A DNA stretch of 64,000 bases from Streptomyces griseochromogenes (lineage in GTDB: Bacteria > Actinomycetota > Actinomycetes > Streptomycetales > Streptomycetaceae), in assembly GCF_001542625.1 (NCBI RefSeq), contig NZ_CP016279.1, forward strand, positions 2,170,001 through 2,234,000, given 5' to 3'. A program made the translations under genes and the position numbers. Each line of letters opens with the position of its first letter. Position 1 is the stretch's first letter. Of the stretch, positions 52,701 through 61,154 are shown piece by piece. The notes under the pieces were generated by a model. The model searched no databases. It worked only from the letters and a program-made list of their open reading frames with translations, and was not told where the DNA came from.

Positions 52701-55700
52701 GTACGACTGCTGACCGAGTCGCGGCCGTGGGAGACGGACGGCCGGCCGCGCCGCGCCGGTGTCTCCTCGTTCGGCGTCAGCGGCACCAACGCCCACATCA
52801 TCCTCGAAGAGGCCCCCGAGCCGGACGACGAGGAGACCCCCGCGGCCGTCGAGGGAGCCGGTGCCCCGGACGCCCCCGCGGTCATCGACGCCTCTGAGGC
52901 CTCCGCCTGGACCGTGTCCGGGCGGACCGCCGAAGGCATGCGGCTGCAGGCTGCCCGGCTCGCCGAGTACGTGACCGCGCGACCGGAACTGGACCCCGCG
53001 GACGTGGCCCGCTCCCTGGCACGGACCCGTTCCGTGTTCGAGTACCGGGCCGTGGTGACCGGCAGCGACCGCGAGGACCTCACGGCGGGCCTGGCCGCGG
53101 TGGTGGCCGCGGAACCCCGGCCCGGGGTCGTCATCGGGACGACCGCGGCGGCCGAGGAGGGCCAGGCGGTCTTCGTCTTCCCCGGCCAGGGCGCCCAATG
53201 GGCCGGAATGGGCCGGGAGATGGCGGTCTCCTCGCCGGTGTTCGCGGCCCGGCTGGCCGAGTGCGAGCGGGCCCTGGCCCCGTACGTCGACTGGTCGCTC
53301 ACCGACGTGCTGGCCGGCGCGGACGGCGCGCCCGAACTGGAGCGCGCCGACGTCGTCCAGCCGGCCCTGTGGGCGGTCATGGTCTCGCTGGCCGCGGTGT
53401 GGGAGGCGGCGGGCGTGACACCCGGCGCCGTGGTGGGCCACTCCCAGGGCGAGATCGCGGCGGCCACCGTGGCCGGGATCCTGTCGCTGCAGGACGCCGC
53501 CAAGGTCGTCGCGGTGCGCAGCCGGGCGCTGTCCGGGCTCGGCACCGGCGGCGGCATGCTCTCCGTCGTGATGCCCGTCGCGGCGGTGCGCGAACTGCTG
53601 GCCCCGTGGGGAGAGCGGCTCTCGGTGGCGGCGATCAACGGACCCGCGGCCACCGTGGTCTCCGGCGAGACGGACGCCCTGGCCGAGTTCGGGGCCGAAC
53701 TCTCCGCCCGGCACGTCATGCGCTGGCCGATCCCCGTCACCGACTTCGTGGCGCACTCCGCCGGTATCGAGGACCTGGCCGGCGAACTCACCGCGAGCCT
53801 GGCCGGAATCCAGCCGGGAGCGGGACGCGTCCCGCTGTTCTCCACCGTCGAATGCCGCTGGATGAACGGCCCGGAGCTCGACCCCGAGTACTGGTTCGCC
53901 AACGTCCGCCGCACCGTCCGCTTCGACGAGGCGATCCGCGAACTGGCCACGGCCGGGAACCGGACCTTCATCGAGGTCTCCCCGCAGCCGGTGCTCACCA
54001 CCGGCATCGCCGAGACGATCGAGGACCTGGGGACGGCCGCCCTCCCGGTGATCACCGGAACCCTGGACCGCGAGGACAGCGGCCCCCGCCGGCTGCTGAC
54101 CGCGCTCGCCCAGGTGCACGTGGGCGGCACCACCGTCGACTGGCAGAAGGTACTGCCCGACGCCGCGCACACGGATCTGCCCACCTACGCCTTCCAGCAC
54201 CAGCGGTACTGGATCGCGGCCGCCGACCCGGCCACCCCGGCCGTCGCCGGCGGGGACGGCGCGGGAACCGAGGCCGAGGCCCGGTTCTGGGCCGCCGTCG
54301 AAGGCGGAGACCTGCGACAGCTGGCCGACACCCTCGCGGTGGACGGACAGCGGTCCTTCAACGAGGTGCTCCCGTCGCTGGCGTCCTGGCGCCGCCGCGA
54401 ACGGGAACGGGACGTCACCGGGAACTGGCGCTACCGCGTCACCTGGGCCCCGGTCACCGACCCGGCACCGGCCACTTTGGCCGGGACCTGGCTGGTCGCG
54501 ATCCCGGCCCACCGGACCGGTGCCACCGCGGACCTCGCCCAGGCCTGCGTACGTGCCCTCACCAAGCGGGGCACCCGGATCGAGGTCGTCGAGGTCGAGG
54601 CGGGCACGGCACAGCGCGAACAGCTGGCCGCCCACCTCACCCGGGCCCTGCGCAACGGCGCCGACGAGGACACCCCCGCCCACGCGGCCGGGGTGGTCTC
54701 CCTGCTGGCGCTGGACGAGACGCCGGCCCCGGCCTGGCCCGTGGTGCCCGAGGGACTGACCGGCACACTGACCCTGCTGCAGGCGATGACCGACGCCGGG
54801 ATCGTCGCACCCCTGTGGATGCTCACCCGCGGGGCGATAGCCACCGGACCCGGCGAGGTGCTCACCAGCCCCGTACAGGGACAGACCTGGGGACTCGGCC
54901 GCGTCGTGGCCCTGGAACAGCCGGACCGCTGGGGCGGCCTCATCGACCTGCCCGCCGTGTTCGACGACCGGGCCGCCGGCCGCCTGTGCGCCGTACTCGC
55001 CGGCTGCGACGAGGACCAGGTGGCGATCAGGCCCGCCGGAATCCTCGGCCGCAGGCTGACCCGGGCCCCGCAGCCCAGGGCCGGACGGGACTTCACGCCG
55101 CGCGGCACCGTCCTGATCACCGGCGGTACGGGTGCCATCGGCGGACACGTCGCCCGCTGGCTCGCCGGCCGCGATGCCGAACGGCTCGTCCTGGCCAGCC
55201 GGTCCGGACCCGGTGCGGCGGGTGCGGCCGCGCTGGCGGCCGAGCTGGCGACGGCCGGGACCCACGTCGAGATCAGCACCTGCGACAGCGGCCTGCGCGC
55301 CGACCTGTCCGGACTCATCGACCGCATCGCTGCGAGCGGACCGCCGCTGACCGCCGTCATGCACACCGCGGGCGTGCTCGACGACGGCGTGCTCGACCGG
55401 CTCGACGCCGAACGACTGACCACCGCGCTCTCGGCCAAGGCCGCCGGCGCCGCCTACCTCGACGAACTGACCGCGGACCTCGACCTCGACGCGTTCGTCC
55501 TGTTCTCCTCCGGCGCCGCCACCTTCGGCGGCGCGGGCCAGGCCAACTACGCCGCCGCGAACGCCTTCCTGGACGGACTCGCCGAGAACCGCCGCTCGCG
55601 CGGCCTGACCGCGATGTCGGTGGCCTGGGGCCCCTGGGCCGGCGAAGGCGTGTCCCAGGCCAGCGAGGCGGCCCGGCAGCGGCTGCGCCGCAACCGCTGG

Positions 55701-58700
55701 GAGGTCCTGATGGACCCGAAGCTGGCGGTCAAGGCACTGGGCGAGGCACTGGCAGGCCCGGACACCGTGCTGACCGTGATGGACCTCGACTGGCCCAAGC
55801 TCGCGGCCGCCCCCGGCGCCGCCGAGATCCTCGGCGTGCCGTTCCTGCGCGACCTGCCGGACGCCCAGCAGCTGAAGGCGGCGGCACAGGCCGACGGCAA
55901 CGCGCCCCAGGCCGAAGGCGAACTGGCCCAGCGGCTGACCGGCCTGTCCCGCACCGAACAGGACCGGATGCTCGTCGACACGATCCGGGGCGAAGCCGCC
56001 GCGGTACTCGGCTACTCCGGCCCCGACGACGTGGAACCCAGCCGGGCCTTCAGCGAACTGGGCTTCGACTCCCTCACCGCCGTCGAGCTGCGCAACCGGA
56101 TCGCCACGGTCACCGGACTCCGACTGCCCGCCACCCTGCTGTTCGACTACCCCTCCCCGACGGTGCTGGCCGATCACCTGCGCGTGACACTGCTCGGCGC
56201 CCTGGCCCAGAACACGGCCGCCCCGGAGGCCCCGGCCACCGCGCCCGTCGACGGCGAACCGATCGCCGTCGTGGCGATGAGCTGCCGCTTCCCCGGCGGC
56301 GTGAACAGCCCCGAAGAACTCTGGGAGCTGCTGGCCGCACGCGGCGAAGGCATCTCGGGCTTCCCGCAGGACCGCGGATGGGACACCGCCGCCCTGTTCG
56401 ACCCCGACCCCGCCAACGCCGGGACCACCTACGCACGCGAAGGCGGATTCCTCCACCAGGCCGCCGAGTTCGACGCGGGATTCTTCGGCATCAGCCCGCG
56501 CGAAGCGGTGGCGATGGACCCGCAGCAGCGGCTGCTGCTCGAACTCTCCTGGGAGGCGCTGGAGTCCACCGGAGTGGACCCGGCCTCGCTGCGCGGCTCG
56601 CGCACCGGCGTGTTCATCGGCGGATACTCGTCCGGCTACGCGGCGGCCAGCATGCAGCTGGGCGCGCGGGACGGCGCCGCGCAGCTGGAAGGCCACCTGG
56701 TCACCGGCAACGCGACCAGCATCATCTCCGGTCGGGTGTCGTACGTGCTCGGCCTGGAGGGCCCGGCGGTGACCGTCGACACGGCCTGCTCGTCGTCCCT
56801 GGTGGCACTGCACATGGCCGCCCAGGCGGTGCGCTCGGGCGAATGCTCGCTGGCGCTGGTCGGCGGCGTCTCGGTCATGGCGACACCGTGGGAGATGGTG
56901 GGCTTCGCCCGCCAGCGCGGGCTGGCGGCGGACGGACGGTCCAAGGCCTTCTCCGCGACGGCCGACGGCATGGGCATGGGCGAAGGCGCCGGAATGATCG
57001 TGCTGGAGCGGCTCTCCGAAGCCCAGCGCAAGGGCCACCGGGTGCTGGCGGTGGTGCGTGGCTCCGCGGTGAACCAGGACGGCGCGTCCAACGGCCTGAC
57101 CGCCCCCAACGGCCCCTCCCAGCAGCGGGTGATCCGCGCGGCCCTCGCCAACGCCCGGCTGTCGGCCGCCGACGTGGACGTGGTGGAGGCGCACGGTACG
57201 GGCACCCCGCTGGGCGACCCGATCGAGGCACAGGCCCTGCTCGCCACCTACGGCCAGGAACGCGCCGACGAACGGCCGCTGTGGCTCGGCTCGGTCAAGT
57301 CCAACCTCGGACACACCCAGGCAGCCGCGGGCATGGCCGGCGTCATCAAGATGGTGCTGGCCATGCGGCACGGAGAGCTGCCCGCGACCCTGCACGCGGA
57401 CGAACCGTCGCCGCACGTGGACTGGTCCGCGGGCGAGGTACGGCTCCTGACGGAACCGGTGCCGTGGCCGGCCGGGGAGCGCGCCCGCCGGGCCGGTGTC
57501 TCGGCGTTCGGCATCAGCGGCACCAACGCGCACGTCATCGTCGAGGAAGCACCGGCCACCGAGGCCGGTGAGCTTGACGCCGATGAGTTTGAGAACGGCG
57601 CCGGTACGGCGTCCGTGGTGGCGGGCGCCGGCGCGTGGGTGGTGTCCGGCCGGTCGGCCGAAGGCCTGACCGCGCAGGCAGGACGTCTGCGGGACTGGGT
57701 CACCGCACGGCCTGACCTGGACGCGGCGGACCTGGGCTGGTCGCTCGCCTCGACGCGGTCGGTGTTCGAGCACCGGGCCGTGGTGGTGGGCGCCGACCGC
57801 GAGCAGTTGATGACCGGGCTGGAGAACCTGGCTGCCGGGGTGTCCGCGGGTTCGGTGGTGGCCGGGGTCGCGCGTTCGGGTGCGCGGGTGGGTTTGGTGT
57901 TCGCGGGTCAGGGCTCGCAGTGGGTGGGGATGGGGCGCGGCCTGTATGAGGGCAGTCCTGTCTTCGCCGAGGCCTTCGATCAGGCGTGCGGCCTGGTCGA
58001 GTTGGAGTTGGGGGTGTCGGTTCGGGATGTCGTCCTGGGTGCGGACGGTGTCGACGAAGGCTTGGTGGATCAGACGCTGTATGCGCAGGCTGGTCTGTTC
58101 GCGTTCGAGGTGGCGTTGGCGGCTGTGCTGAAGGCGGCCGGTGTCGTGGCGGACGCGGTCGTGGGTCACTCGGTGGGCGAGGTCGCGGCAGCCTACGTGG
58201 CAGGCGTGTTGTCGCTTGCGGATGCCAGCCGTCTGGTGGCGGCGCGTGCTCGTTTGATGCAGGCGTTGCCTGCGGGTGGTGCGATGGCGGCGATCGGTGC
58301 CTCGGAGGCCGAGGTGGAGCCCGGGCTGACGGAGGGTGTGTCGGTCGCGGCGGTCAACGGGCCGGAGTCTGTGGTGATCTCCGGTGAGACGGCAGCGGTT
58401 GAACAGCTGGTGGAGCACTGGCGGGAGAAGGGCCGTCGGGTTCGGCGGTTGCGCGTGAGCCATGCCTTCCATTCGGCGGCGATGGACCTGGTGCTGGACG
58501 AGCTGGGTGAGGTTGCGGCGGGGCTGGAGTACCACCGGCCGCAGTTGGTGTGGGCGGGTGCTCTCACCGGTGAGCTGGTGACCGAGTGCGAGGGTGGGTA
58601 CTGGCCGGCGCAGACGCGTCGGGCGGTGCGGTTCGCGGACGCGCTGGGTGCGTTGGCGGCCGAGGGTGTGTCGGTGTTCATCGAGGTCGGTCCGGATGGT

Positions 58701-61115
58701 TCGCTGTCCGCGCTGGGCCCGGATGCCGTTGCCGGTATCGGCGGCGACGAGGGCGTGTTCGTCCCGCTCCAGCGGCGTAACGAGCAGGGTGTGACGGGCC
58801 TGGTTGCGGGTCTGGCGCGGGCGTTCGTCCAGGGTGCGGTGGTGGACTGGGCCGCGGTGCTGCCGACCGGGCAGCGGGTGGACCTGCCCACGTACGCGTT
58901 CCGGCACGAGCGGTACTGGCCCCAGGGAGTGCTGGCACTGCCGACCGCGGGGACGGTCGCGGGTGGCGATGGCGCTAGCACGGTGGCCGAGGCCCAGTTC
59001 TGGGCCGCGGTCGAGGGCGGAGACCTCGCGCACATCGCCGACACCCTGGCCATCGAGGACCAGCAGCATCTGAGCCAGGTGCTGCCGGCGCTGGCATCCT
59101 GGCGGCGGCAGGAGCGGGACCGGTCGGTGACCGCGAACTGGCGCTACCGAGTGACCTGGGCGCCGGTCGCCGAGCCCGACACCGCCGAACTGACCGGCGT
59201 CTGGCTGCTGGTGACCGCGGCCGGACAGGCCGACGACGACCTGACGCGGGAATGCGTCCAGGCGCTCACCGCCCGAGGCGCTGACGTGGCGGTCGTGGAG
59301 ACCACGGAAACAGCCGACCAGGAACAGATGGCCGCGCAGATCGGCAAGGTGATTCCGGAGACCGGGGTCGCCGGCGTCGTATCGCTGCTGGCACTGGACG
59401 AGACTCCGCTGCCCGCTCACCCGACGCTGGCGAACGGCCTGGCCGGGACCCAGACGCTGGTCCAGGCCCTGATCGCCCTGGCGGTCCACGCGCCGCTGTG
59501 GATTCTCACCCGCGGCGCCGTCGCGGCCGCGCCGGGCGAGGTGCTGGCCAGCCCGGTACAGGCGCAGGCGTGGGGACTCGGCCGGGTCTCCGCCCTGGAG
59601 CACCCCGACCACGGCGGTGGCCTGATCGACCTGCCGTCCGAGTTCGACGAGCGGACCGCGACCCGGCTGTGCGCGGTGCTCACCGGATGCGGTGAGGACC
59701 AGGTGGCGATCCGCCAGGCCGGGATCCTGGGCCGCAGGCTGACCCGGGCCTCGCAGCCCGGCGGCTCGGCCGAGCCCTTTGTTCCGCGCGGGAGTGTGCT
59801 GATCACGGGTGGTACCGGTGCGATCGGTGGGCATGTGGCCCGCTGGCTGGCCGGCCGCGGTGCTCAGAGGCTCGTGCTGACCAGCCGGTCCGGAGCCGGT
59901 GCGGCGGGTGCGGCGGCGCTGGCGGCCGAACTGGCCACGGCCGGGGCGCGGGTCGAGGTGATCGCGTCCGACACGGCGGACGACGCTGCGCTGACCGCCC
60001 TGATCACCAGGATCGGGGCCGATGGCCCGCCGCTGACCGCGGTGATGCACGCCGCGGGCGTGGCCCAGGCCACCGCGCTGGACGAGACCTCGGTGGAGGA
60101 ACTCGCCACGGTCCTGACGGCCAAGGCCGCGGGCGCCGTCACCCTCGACCGCGTGACCGCGGACCTGGATCTGGACCTGGACGCGTTCGTCCTGTTCTCC
60201 TCCATCTCGGCCACCTGGGGCAGCGGCCTGCAGGCCGGGTACGCGGCGGCCAACACCTTCCTGGACGCCCTGGCGGAGAACCGTCTGGCGCGAGGGCTGA
60301 CGGCGACCTCGGTGGCCTGGGGCCCGTGGGGCGGCGGCGGCATGACCGACCAGGAGGACGCGGCCCAGATGCAGCGGCGAGGCCTGCACCTGCTCGAACC
60401 GGAGCAGGCCGTCCAGGCCCTGGCACAGGTGCTCGACGGCCGGGACGGTCTGGTGACGGTCGCGGATGTGGACTGGGCGCGGTTCGCGCCGCCGTTCACC
60501 GTGCGGCGGCCCAGCCCGCTGATCGAGAGCCTGCCGGAGGTCATCGAGGCCCTGGCCGCCACAGCCGACGACAGCGGCCCGGCGGACCCGGAGGCGGGCA
60601 GCGCGCTGGCCCAGCAACTGGCGGGCCTGTCGCGGGCGGAACAGGACCGGCTGCTGACCGACCTGGTCCGCGCCGAGGCCGCCGTCGTACTGGGCCACGC
60701 CGGTATCGAGGCGGTCGAGGCCGACCGGGCCTTCAGCGACCTCGGAGCCGACTCGCTGACCGCGGTGGAACTGCGCGACCGGCTGAGCGCCGTCACCGGC
60801 CTGCGCCTGCCCAGCACGCTCCTGTTCGACTACCCCACTCCCGCCGCACTGGCCGGCTACCTGAGGGCCGGCCAGATCGAGGAGACCAGCCCGGCCCAGC
60901 CCGTGCTCGCGGAGCTGGAAAAGCTGGAAGGCATGCTCGCCGCGATTACCGGCGACGAGGACTCCGCCCAGATCACGAACCGACTCGAAGTCGTCCTTTC
61001 TAAGTGGAAAGAGGCTCGCGAGCGGAACGGAGAGGTCGGAGTTGCGGAGAAGCTCGAATCGTCAACCGACGACGAAGTCTTCGATTTTATCGGAAAAGAA
61101 CTTGGAATCTACTGA
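46713..61115 (+). CDS. Type I modular polyketide synthase, three modules (KS-AT-KR-ACP x3)
   Basis: A 4,800-residue synthase. An N-terminal docking helix (about 1-32) leads straight into KS1, so there is no loading module. Module 1: KS1 Cys206; AT1 Ser683 with FVAHS at 784-788; KR1 with DGTSAIG (Asp1234) for GGTGAIG and Phe1374 for the catalytic Tyr, so probably inactive; ACP1 Ser1549. Module 2: KS2 Cys1780; AT2 Ser2244, FVAHS near 2344; KR2 intact, Tyr2946, LDD motif (B-type); ACP2 Ser3120. Module 3: KS3 Cys3359; AT3 Ser3820 in GHSVGE with HAFH at 3917, malonyl-type; KR3 intact, Tyr4510, no LDD but Trp4502 (A-type); ACP3 Ser4681. Each KR is preceded by a dimerisation element. A C-terminal docking domain follows. 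No DH or ER is present. Confidence 0.97.
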   Translation: MANEDKLRDYLKLVTANLRQTRRRLAEVEERSQEPLAIVGMSCRFPGGAQSPEKLWELLATGTDAIGAFPQDRGWDIETLYDPDPDHPGTSYARHGGFLYDAAEFDAGFFGISPREALMMDPQQRLLLEVSWEALEKAGIDAASLRGTQTGVFAGGYTSGYGTNPSAEAGGSEGHLLTGIATSVLSGRLAFTFGLEGPAVTVDTACSSSLVALHLACQALRAGECSLALVGGVTVIATPAVFVGFSRQRGMSVDGRCKSFSAEAEGSGWAEGAGVLVVERLSDARRNGHRVLAVVRGSAMNQDGASNGLTAPNGPSQQRVIRAALANAQLSPADVDVVEAHGSATKLGDPIEAEALIATYGQDRPEDRPLWLGSVKSNIGHAQAAAGVAGVIKMVLSLQNERLPQTLHAEEPTPHVDWSAGEVRLLTESKPWETDSRVRRAGVSAFGMSGTNVHIILEEAPTDSGVPAQDPAEDGEVAEAAALDEPADEVERTAVPAVVEADGTGAWLVSARTAEGLVAQAGRLREWVAARPELNIPDVSWSLAVSRSVFEHRGVVVGSDREELLTGLEKLAAGTSAGSVASGVARPGSRTVFVFAGQGAQWVGMGRELAVSSPVFGARLAECERALSPYVEWSLSDVLAGAPGVPGLDRADVVQPVLWAVMVSLAAVWEAAGVSPDAVVGHSQGEIAAATVAGMLSVEDGARVVAVRSRALSGLSVQGSMVSVVMPSQAVRELVGQWGERLSVAAVNGPAAVVVSGEPGALSEFERELSARHVLRWRIPETDFVAHSPAVEPLAVVLEGELAGIAPRAGRVPMVSTVTGEWVSGPEVDAGYWYANLRQMVRFEEAVRVLITGGYGAFVEVSPHPVLTAAVAETAEDAGNTDVVVVGTLERDNGGAARLLSVFGQAYVGGLSVDWKAVLPAAEQVELPTYAFQHQRYWLRSAAATVALAGADGASTAAEAQFWAAVEGGDLASIADTLAIEDQRYLSELLPALASWRRQERDRSATTSWRYRVTWAPVAEPDARALSGTWLVVAERSGDDLTQWCVEALAARGAEVVVAEVPAGTVDRTEVAKVLGQVLRDVEPGAVAGVVSLLALDETPVPAHPVVAQGVAATVGLVQALGDAGVGAPLWVSTRGAIATGSDEALASAVQAQVWGLGRVAALEHPDRWGGLIDLPAVLDDRAGVRLTAVLARGDEDQVAIRASGILARRLTRAPQTRGSARRWEPRGSALITDGTSAIGGHVARWMAGRGARRLVLTSRTGPCAPGVAALVAELAALGTRVDVVACDVSERADLAGTIAWTGTDGPALSAVVHNAEAIDDGPLDGLDIAELAAVLAAKAASAAWLDELTAELDAFILFSSVAAIWGGGQQPAFSAANAFLDALAESRLARGETATSVAWGPWSGGAMSTGDDGAQLERRGLRLLAPDLAVQTLAQILDGGEGPVTVADVDWARFAPPFTLRRPSPLIEGLPEVRQALDDAGSDAAQGGADVDPDAGSTLKQQLAGLPTADQDRTLVNLIRAEAAAVLDYSSPEAIGSSRAFSELGFDSLTAVELRNRLGARTGLKLPATLLFDYPSPAVLAGYLRDELLGVQATSGTVPMTTAAPTDDDPVAIVGMSCRFPGGVRTPEELWELLDSGTDAIGAFPQDRGWDLDNLYDPDPDQTGTSYVRQGGFVYDATEFDAGFFGISPREAVAMDPQQRLLLEVSWEALERAGIVQSALRGSQTGVFAGASFAGYGVTGATESLEAHLLTGTTTSVLSGRVAYTFGLEGPAVTVDTACSSALVAVYLAAQALRSGECSLALAGGAFVAATPDLFVWTSRQRGLAPDGRSKSFGAAADGMGIAEGAGMVVLERLSDARRNGHPVLAVIRGSAVNQDGASNGLTAPNGPSQQRVIRAALASGRLSTADVDVVEAHGSGTVLGDPIEAQAVIATYGQNRPEGQPLWLGSVKSNIGHAQAAAGIGGLIKMVLALRNKRLPATLHSQEPSPHVDWSAGEVRLLTESRPWETDGRPRRAGVSSFGVSGTNAHIILEEAPEPDDEETPAAVEGAGAPDAPAVIDASEASAWTVSGRTAEGMRLQAARLAEYVTARPELDPADVARSLARTRSVFEYRAVVTGSDREDLTAGLAAVVAAEPRPGVVIGTTAAAEEGQAVFVFPGQGAQWAGMGREMAVSSPVFAARLAECERALAPYVDWSLTDVLAGADGAPELERADVVQPALWAVMVSLAAVWEAAGVTPGAVVGHSQGEIAAATVAGILSLQDAAKVVAVRSRALSGLGTGGGMLSVVMPVAAVRELLAPWGERLSVAAINGPAATVVSGETDALAEFGAELSARHVMRWPIPVTDFVAHSAGIEDLAGELTASLAGIQPGAGRVPLFSTVECRWMNGPELDPEYWFANVRRTVRFDEAIRELATAGNRTFIEVSPQPVLTTGIAETIEDLGTAALPVITGTLDREDSGPRRLLTALAQVHVGGTTVDWQKVLPDAAHTDLPTYAFQHQRYWIAAADPATPAVAGGDGAGTEAEARFWAAVEGGDLRQLADTLAVDGQRSFNEVLPSLASWRRRERERDVTGNWRYRVTWAPVTDPAPATLAGTWLVAIPAHRTGATADLAQACVRALTKRGTRIEVVEVEAGTAQREQLAAHLTRALRNGADEDTPAHAAGVVSLLALDETPAPAWPVVPEGLTGTLTLLQAMTDAGIVAPLWMLTRGAIATGPGEVLTSPVQGQTWGLGRVVALEQPDRWGGLIDLPAVFDDRAAGRLCAVLAGCDEDQVAIRPAGILGRRLTRAPQPRAGRDFTPRGTVLITGGTGAIGGHVARWLAGRDAERLVLASRSGPGAAGAAALAAELATAGTHVEISTCDSGLRADLSGLIDRIAASGPPLTAVMHTAGVLDDGVLDRLDAERLTTALSAKAAGAAYLDELTADLDLDAFVLFSSGAATFGGAGQANYAAANAFLDGLAENRRSRGLTAMSVAWGPWAGEGVSQASEAARQRLRRNRWEVLMDPKLAVKALGEALAGPDTVLTVMDLDWPKLAAAPGAAEILGVPFLRDLPDAQQLKAAAQADGNAPQAEGELAQRLTGLSRTEQDRMLVDTIRGEAAAVLGYSGPDDVEPSRAFSELGFDSLTAVELRNRIATVTGLRLPATLLFDYPSPTVLADHLRVTLLGALAQNTAAPEAPATAPVDGEPIAVVAMSCRFPGGVNSPEELWELLAARGEGISGFPQDRGWDTAALFDPDPANAGTTYAREGGFLHQAAEFDAGFFGISPREAVAMDPQQRLLLELSWEALESTGVDPASLRGSRTGVFIGGYSSGYAAASMQLGARDGAAQLEGHLVTGNATSIISGRVSYVLGLEGPAVTVDTACSSSLVALHMAAQAVRSGECSLALVGGVSVMATPWEMVGFARQRGLAADGRSKAFSATADGMGMGEGAGMIVLERLSEAQRKGHRVLAVVRGSAVNQDGASNGLTAPNGPSQQRVIRAALANARLSAADVDVVEAHGTGTPLGDPIEAQALLATYGQERADERPLWLGSVKSNLGHTQAAAGMAGVIKMVLAMRHGELPATLHADEPSPHVDWSAGEVRLLTEPVPWPAGERARRAGVSAFGISGTNAHVIVEEAPATEAGELDADEFENGAGTASVVAGAGAWVVSGRSAEGLTAQAGRLRDWVTARPDLDAADLGWSLASTRSVFEHRAVVVGADREQLMTGLENLAAGVSAGSVVAGVARSGARVGLVFAGQGSQWVGMGRGLYEGSPVFAEAFDQACGLVELELGVSVRDVVLGADGVDEGLVDQTLYAQAGLFAFEVALAAVLKAAGVVADAVVGHSVGEVAAAYVAGVLSLADASRLVAARARLMQALPAGGAMAAIGASEAEVEPGLTEGVSVAAVNGPESVVISGETAAVEQLVEHWREKGRRVRRLRVSHAFHSAAMDLVLDELGEVAAGLEYHRPQLVWAGALTGELVTECEGGYWPAQTRRAVRFADALGALAAEGVSVFIEVGPDGSLSALGPDAVAGIGGDEGVFVPLQRRNEQGVTGLVAGLARAFVQGAVVDWAAVLPTGQRVDLPTYAFRHERYWPQGVLALPTAGTVAGGDGASTVAEAQFWAAVEGGDLAHIADTLAIEDQQHLSQVLPALASWRRQERDRSVTANWRYRVTWAPVAEPDTAELTGVWLLVTAAGQADDDLTRECVQALTARGADVAVVETTETADQEQMAAQIGKVIPETGVAGVVSLLALDETPLPAHPTLANGLAGTQTLVQALIALAVHAPLWILTRGAVAAAPGEVLASPVQAQAWGLGRVSALEHPDHGGGLIDLPSEFDERTATRLCAVLTGCGEDQVAIRQAGILGRRLTRASQPGGSAEPFVPRGSVLITGGTGAIGGHVARWLAGRGAQRLVLTSRSGAGAAGAAALAAELATAGARVEVIASDTADDAALTALITRIGADGPPLTAVMHAAGVAQATALDETSVEELATVLTAKAAGAVTLDRVTADLDLDLDAFVLFSSISATWGSGLQAGYAAANTFLDALAENRLARGLTATSVAWGPWGGGGMTDQEDAAQMQRRGLHLLEPEQAVQALAQVLDGRDGLVTVADVDWARFAPPFTVRRPSPLIESLPEVIEALAATADDSGPADPEAGSALAQQLAGLSRAEQDRLLTDLVRAEAAVVLGHAGIEAVEADRAFSDLGADSLTAVELRDRLSAVTGLRLPSTLLFDYPTPAALAGYLRAGQIEETSPAQPVLAELEKLEGMLAAITGDEDSAQITNRLEVVLSKWKEARERNGEVGVAEKLESSTDDEVFDFIGKELGIY
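48390..49529 (+). repeat. AT1 segment, near-identical copy of 62817-63956
   Basis: 1,140 bp spanning the KS-AT linker to the end of AT1 align without a gap with 62817-63956 (constant offset 14,427). Over the central part (48480-49295) only about a dozen differences are seen by eye; differences increase near the ends. Codon use here (many TTG, GTG, CGG, GGT) is unlike the flanking KS1 and KR1 DNA. Confidence 0.92.
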
Positions 61116-61154
61116 CGAGGCGAACGCCGCGACTTCCTCGACGAGGTGACGTAA

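Noticed and set aside
49791..60698. A 3,635-codon open frame on the minus strand across the PKS gene
   Set aside because: It is the antisense of the PKS coding strand in very GC-rich DNA. It shows no domain, is low-complexity Arg/Gly/Gln-rich, and overlaps clear KS, AT, KR and ACP domains on the plus strand.
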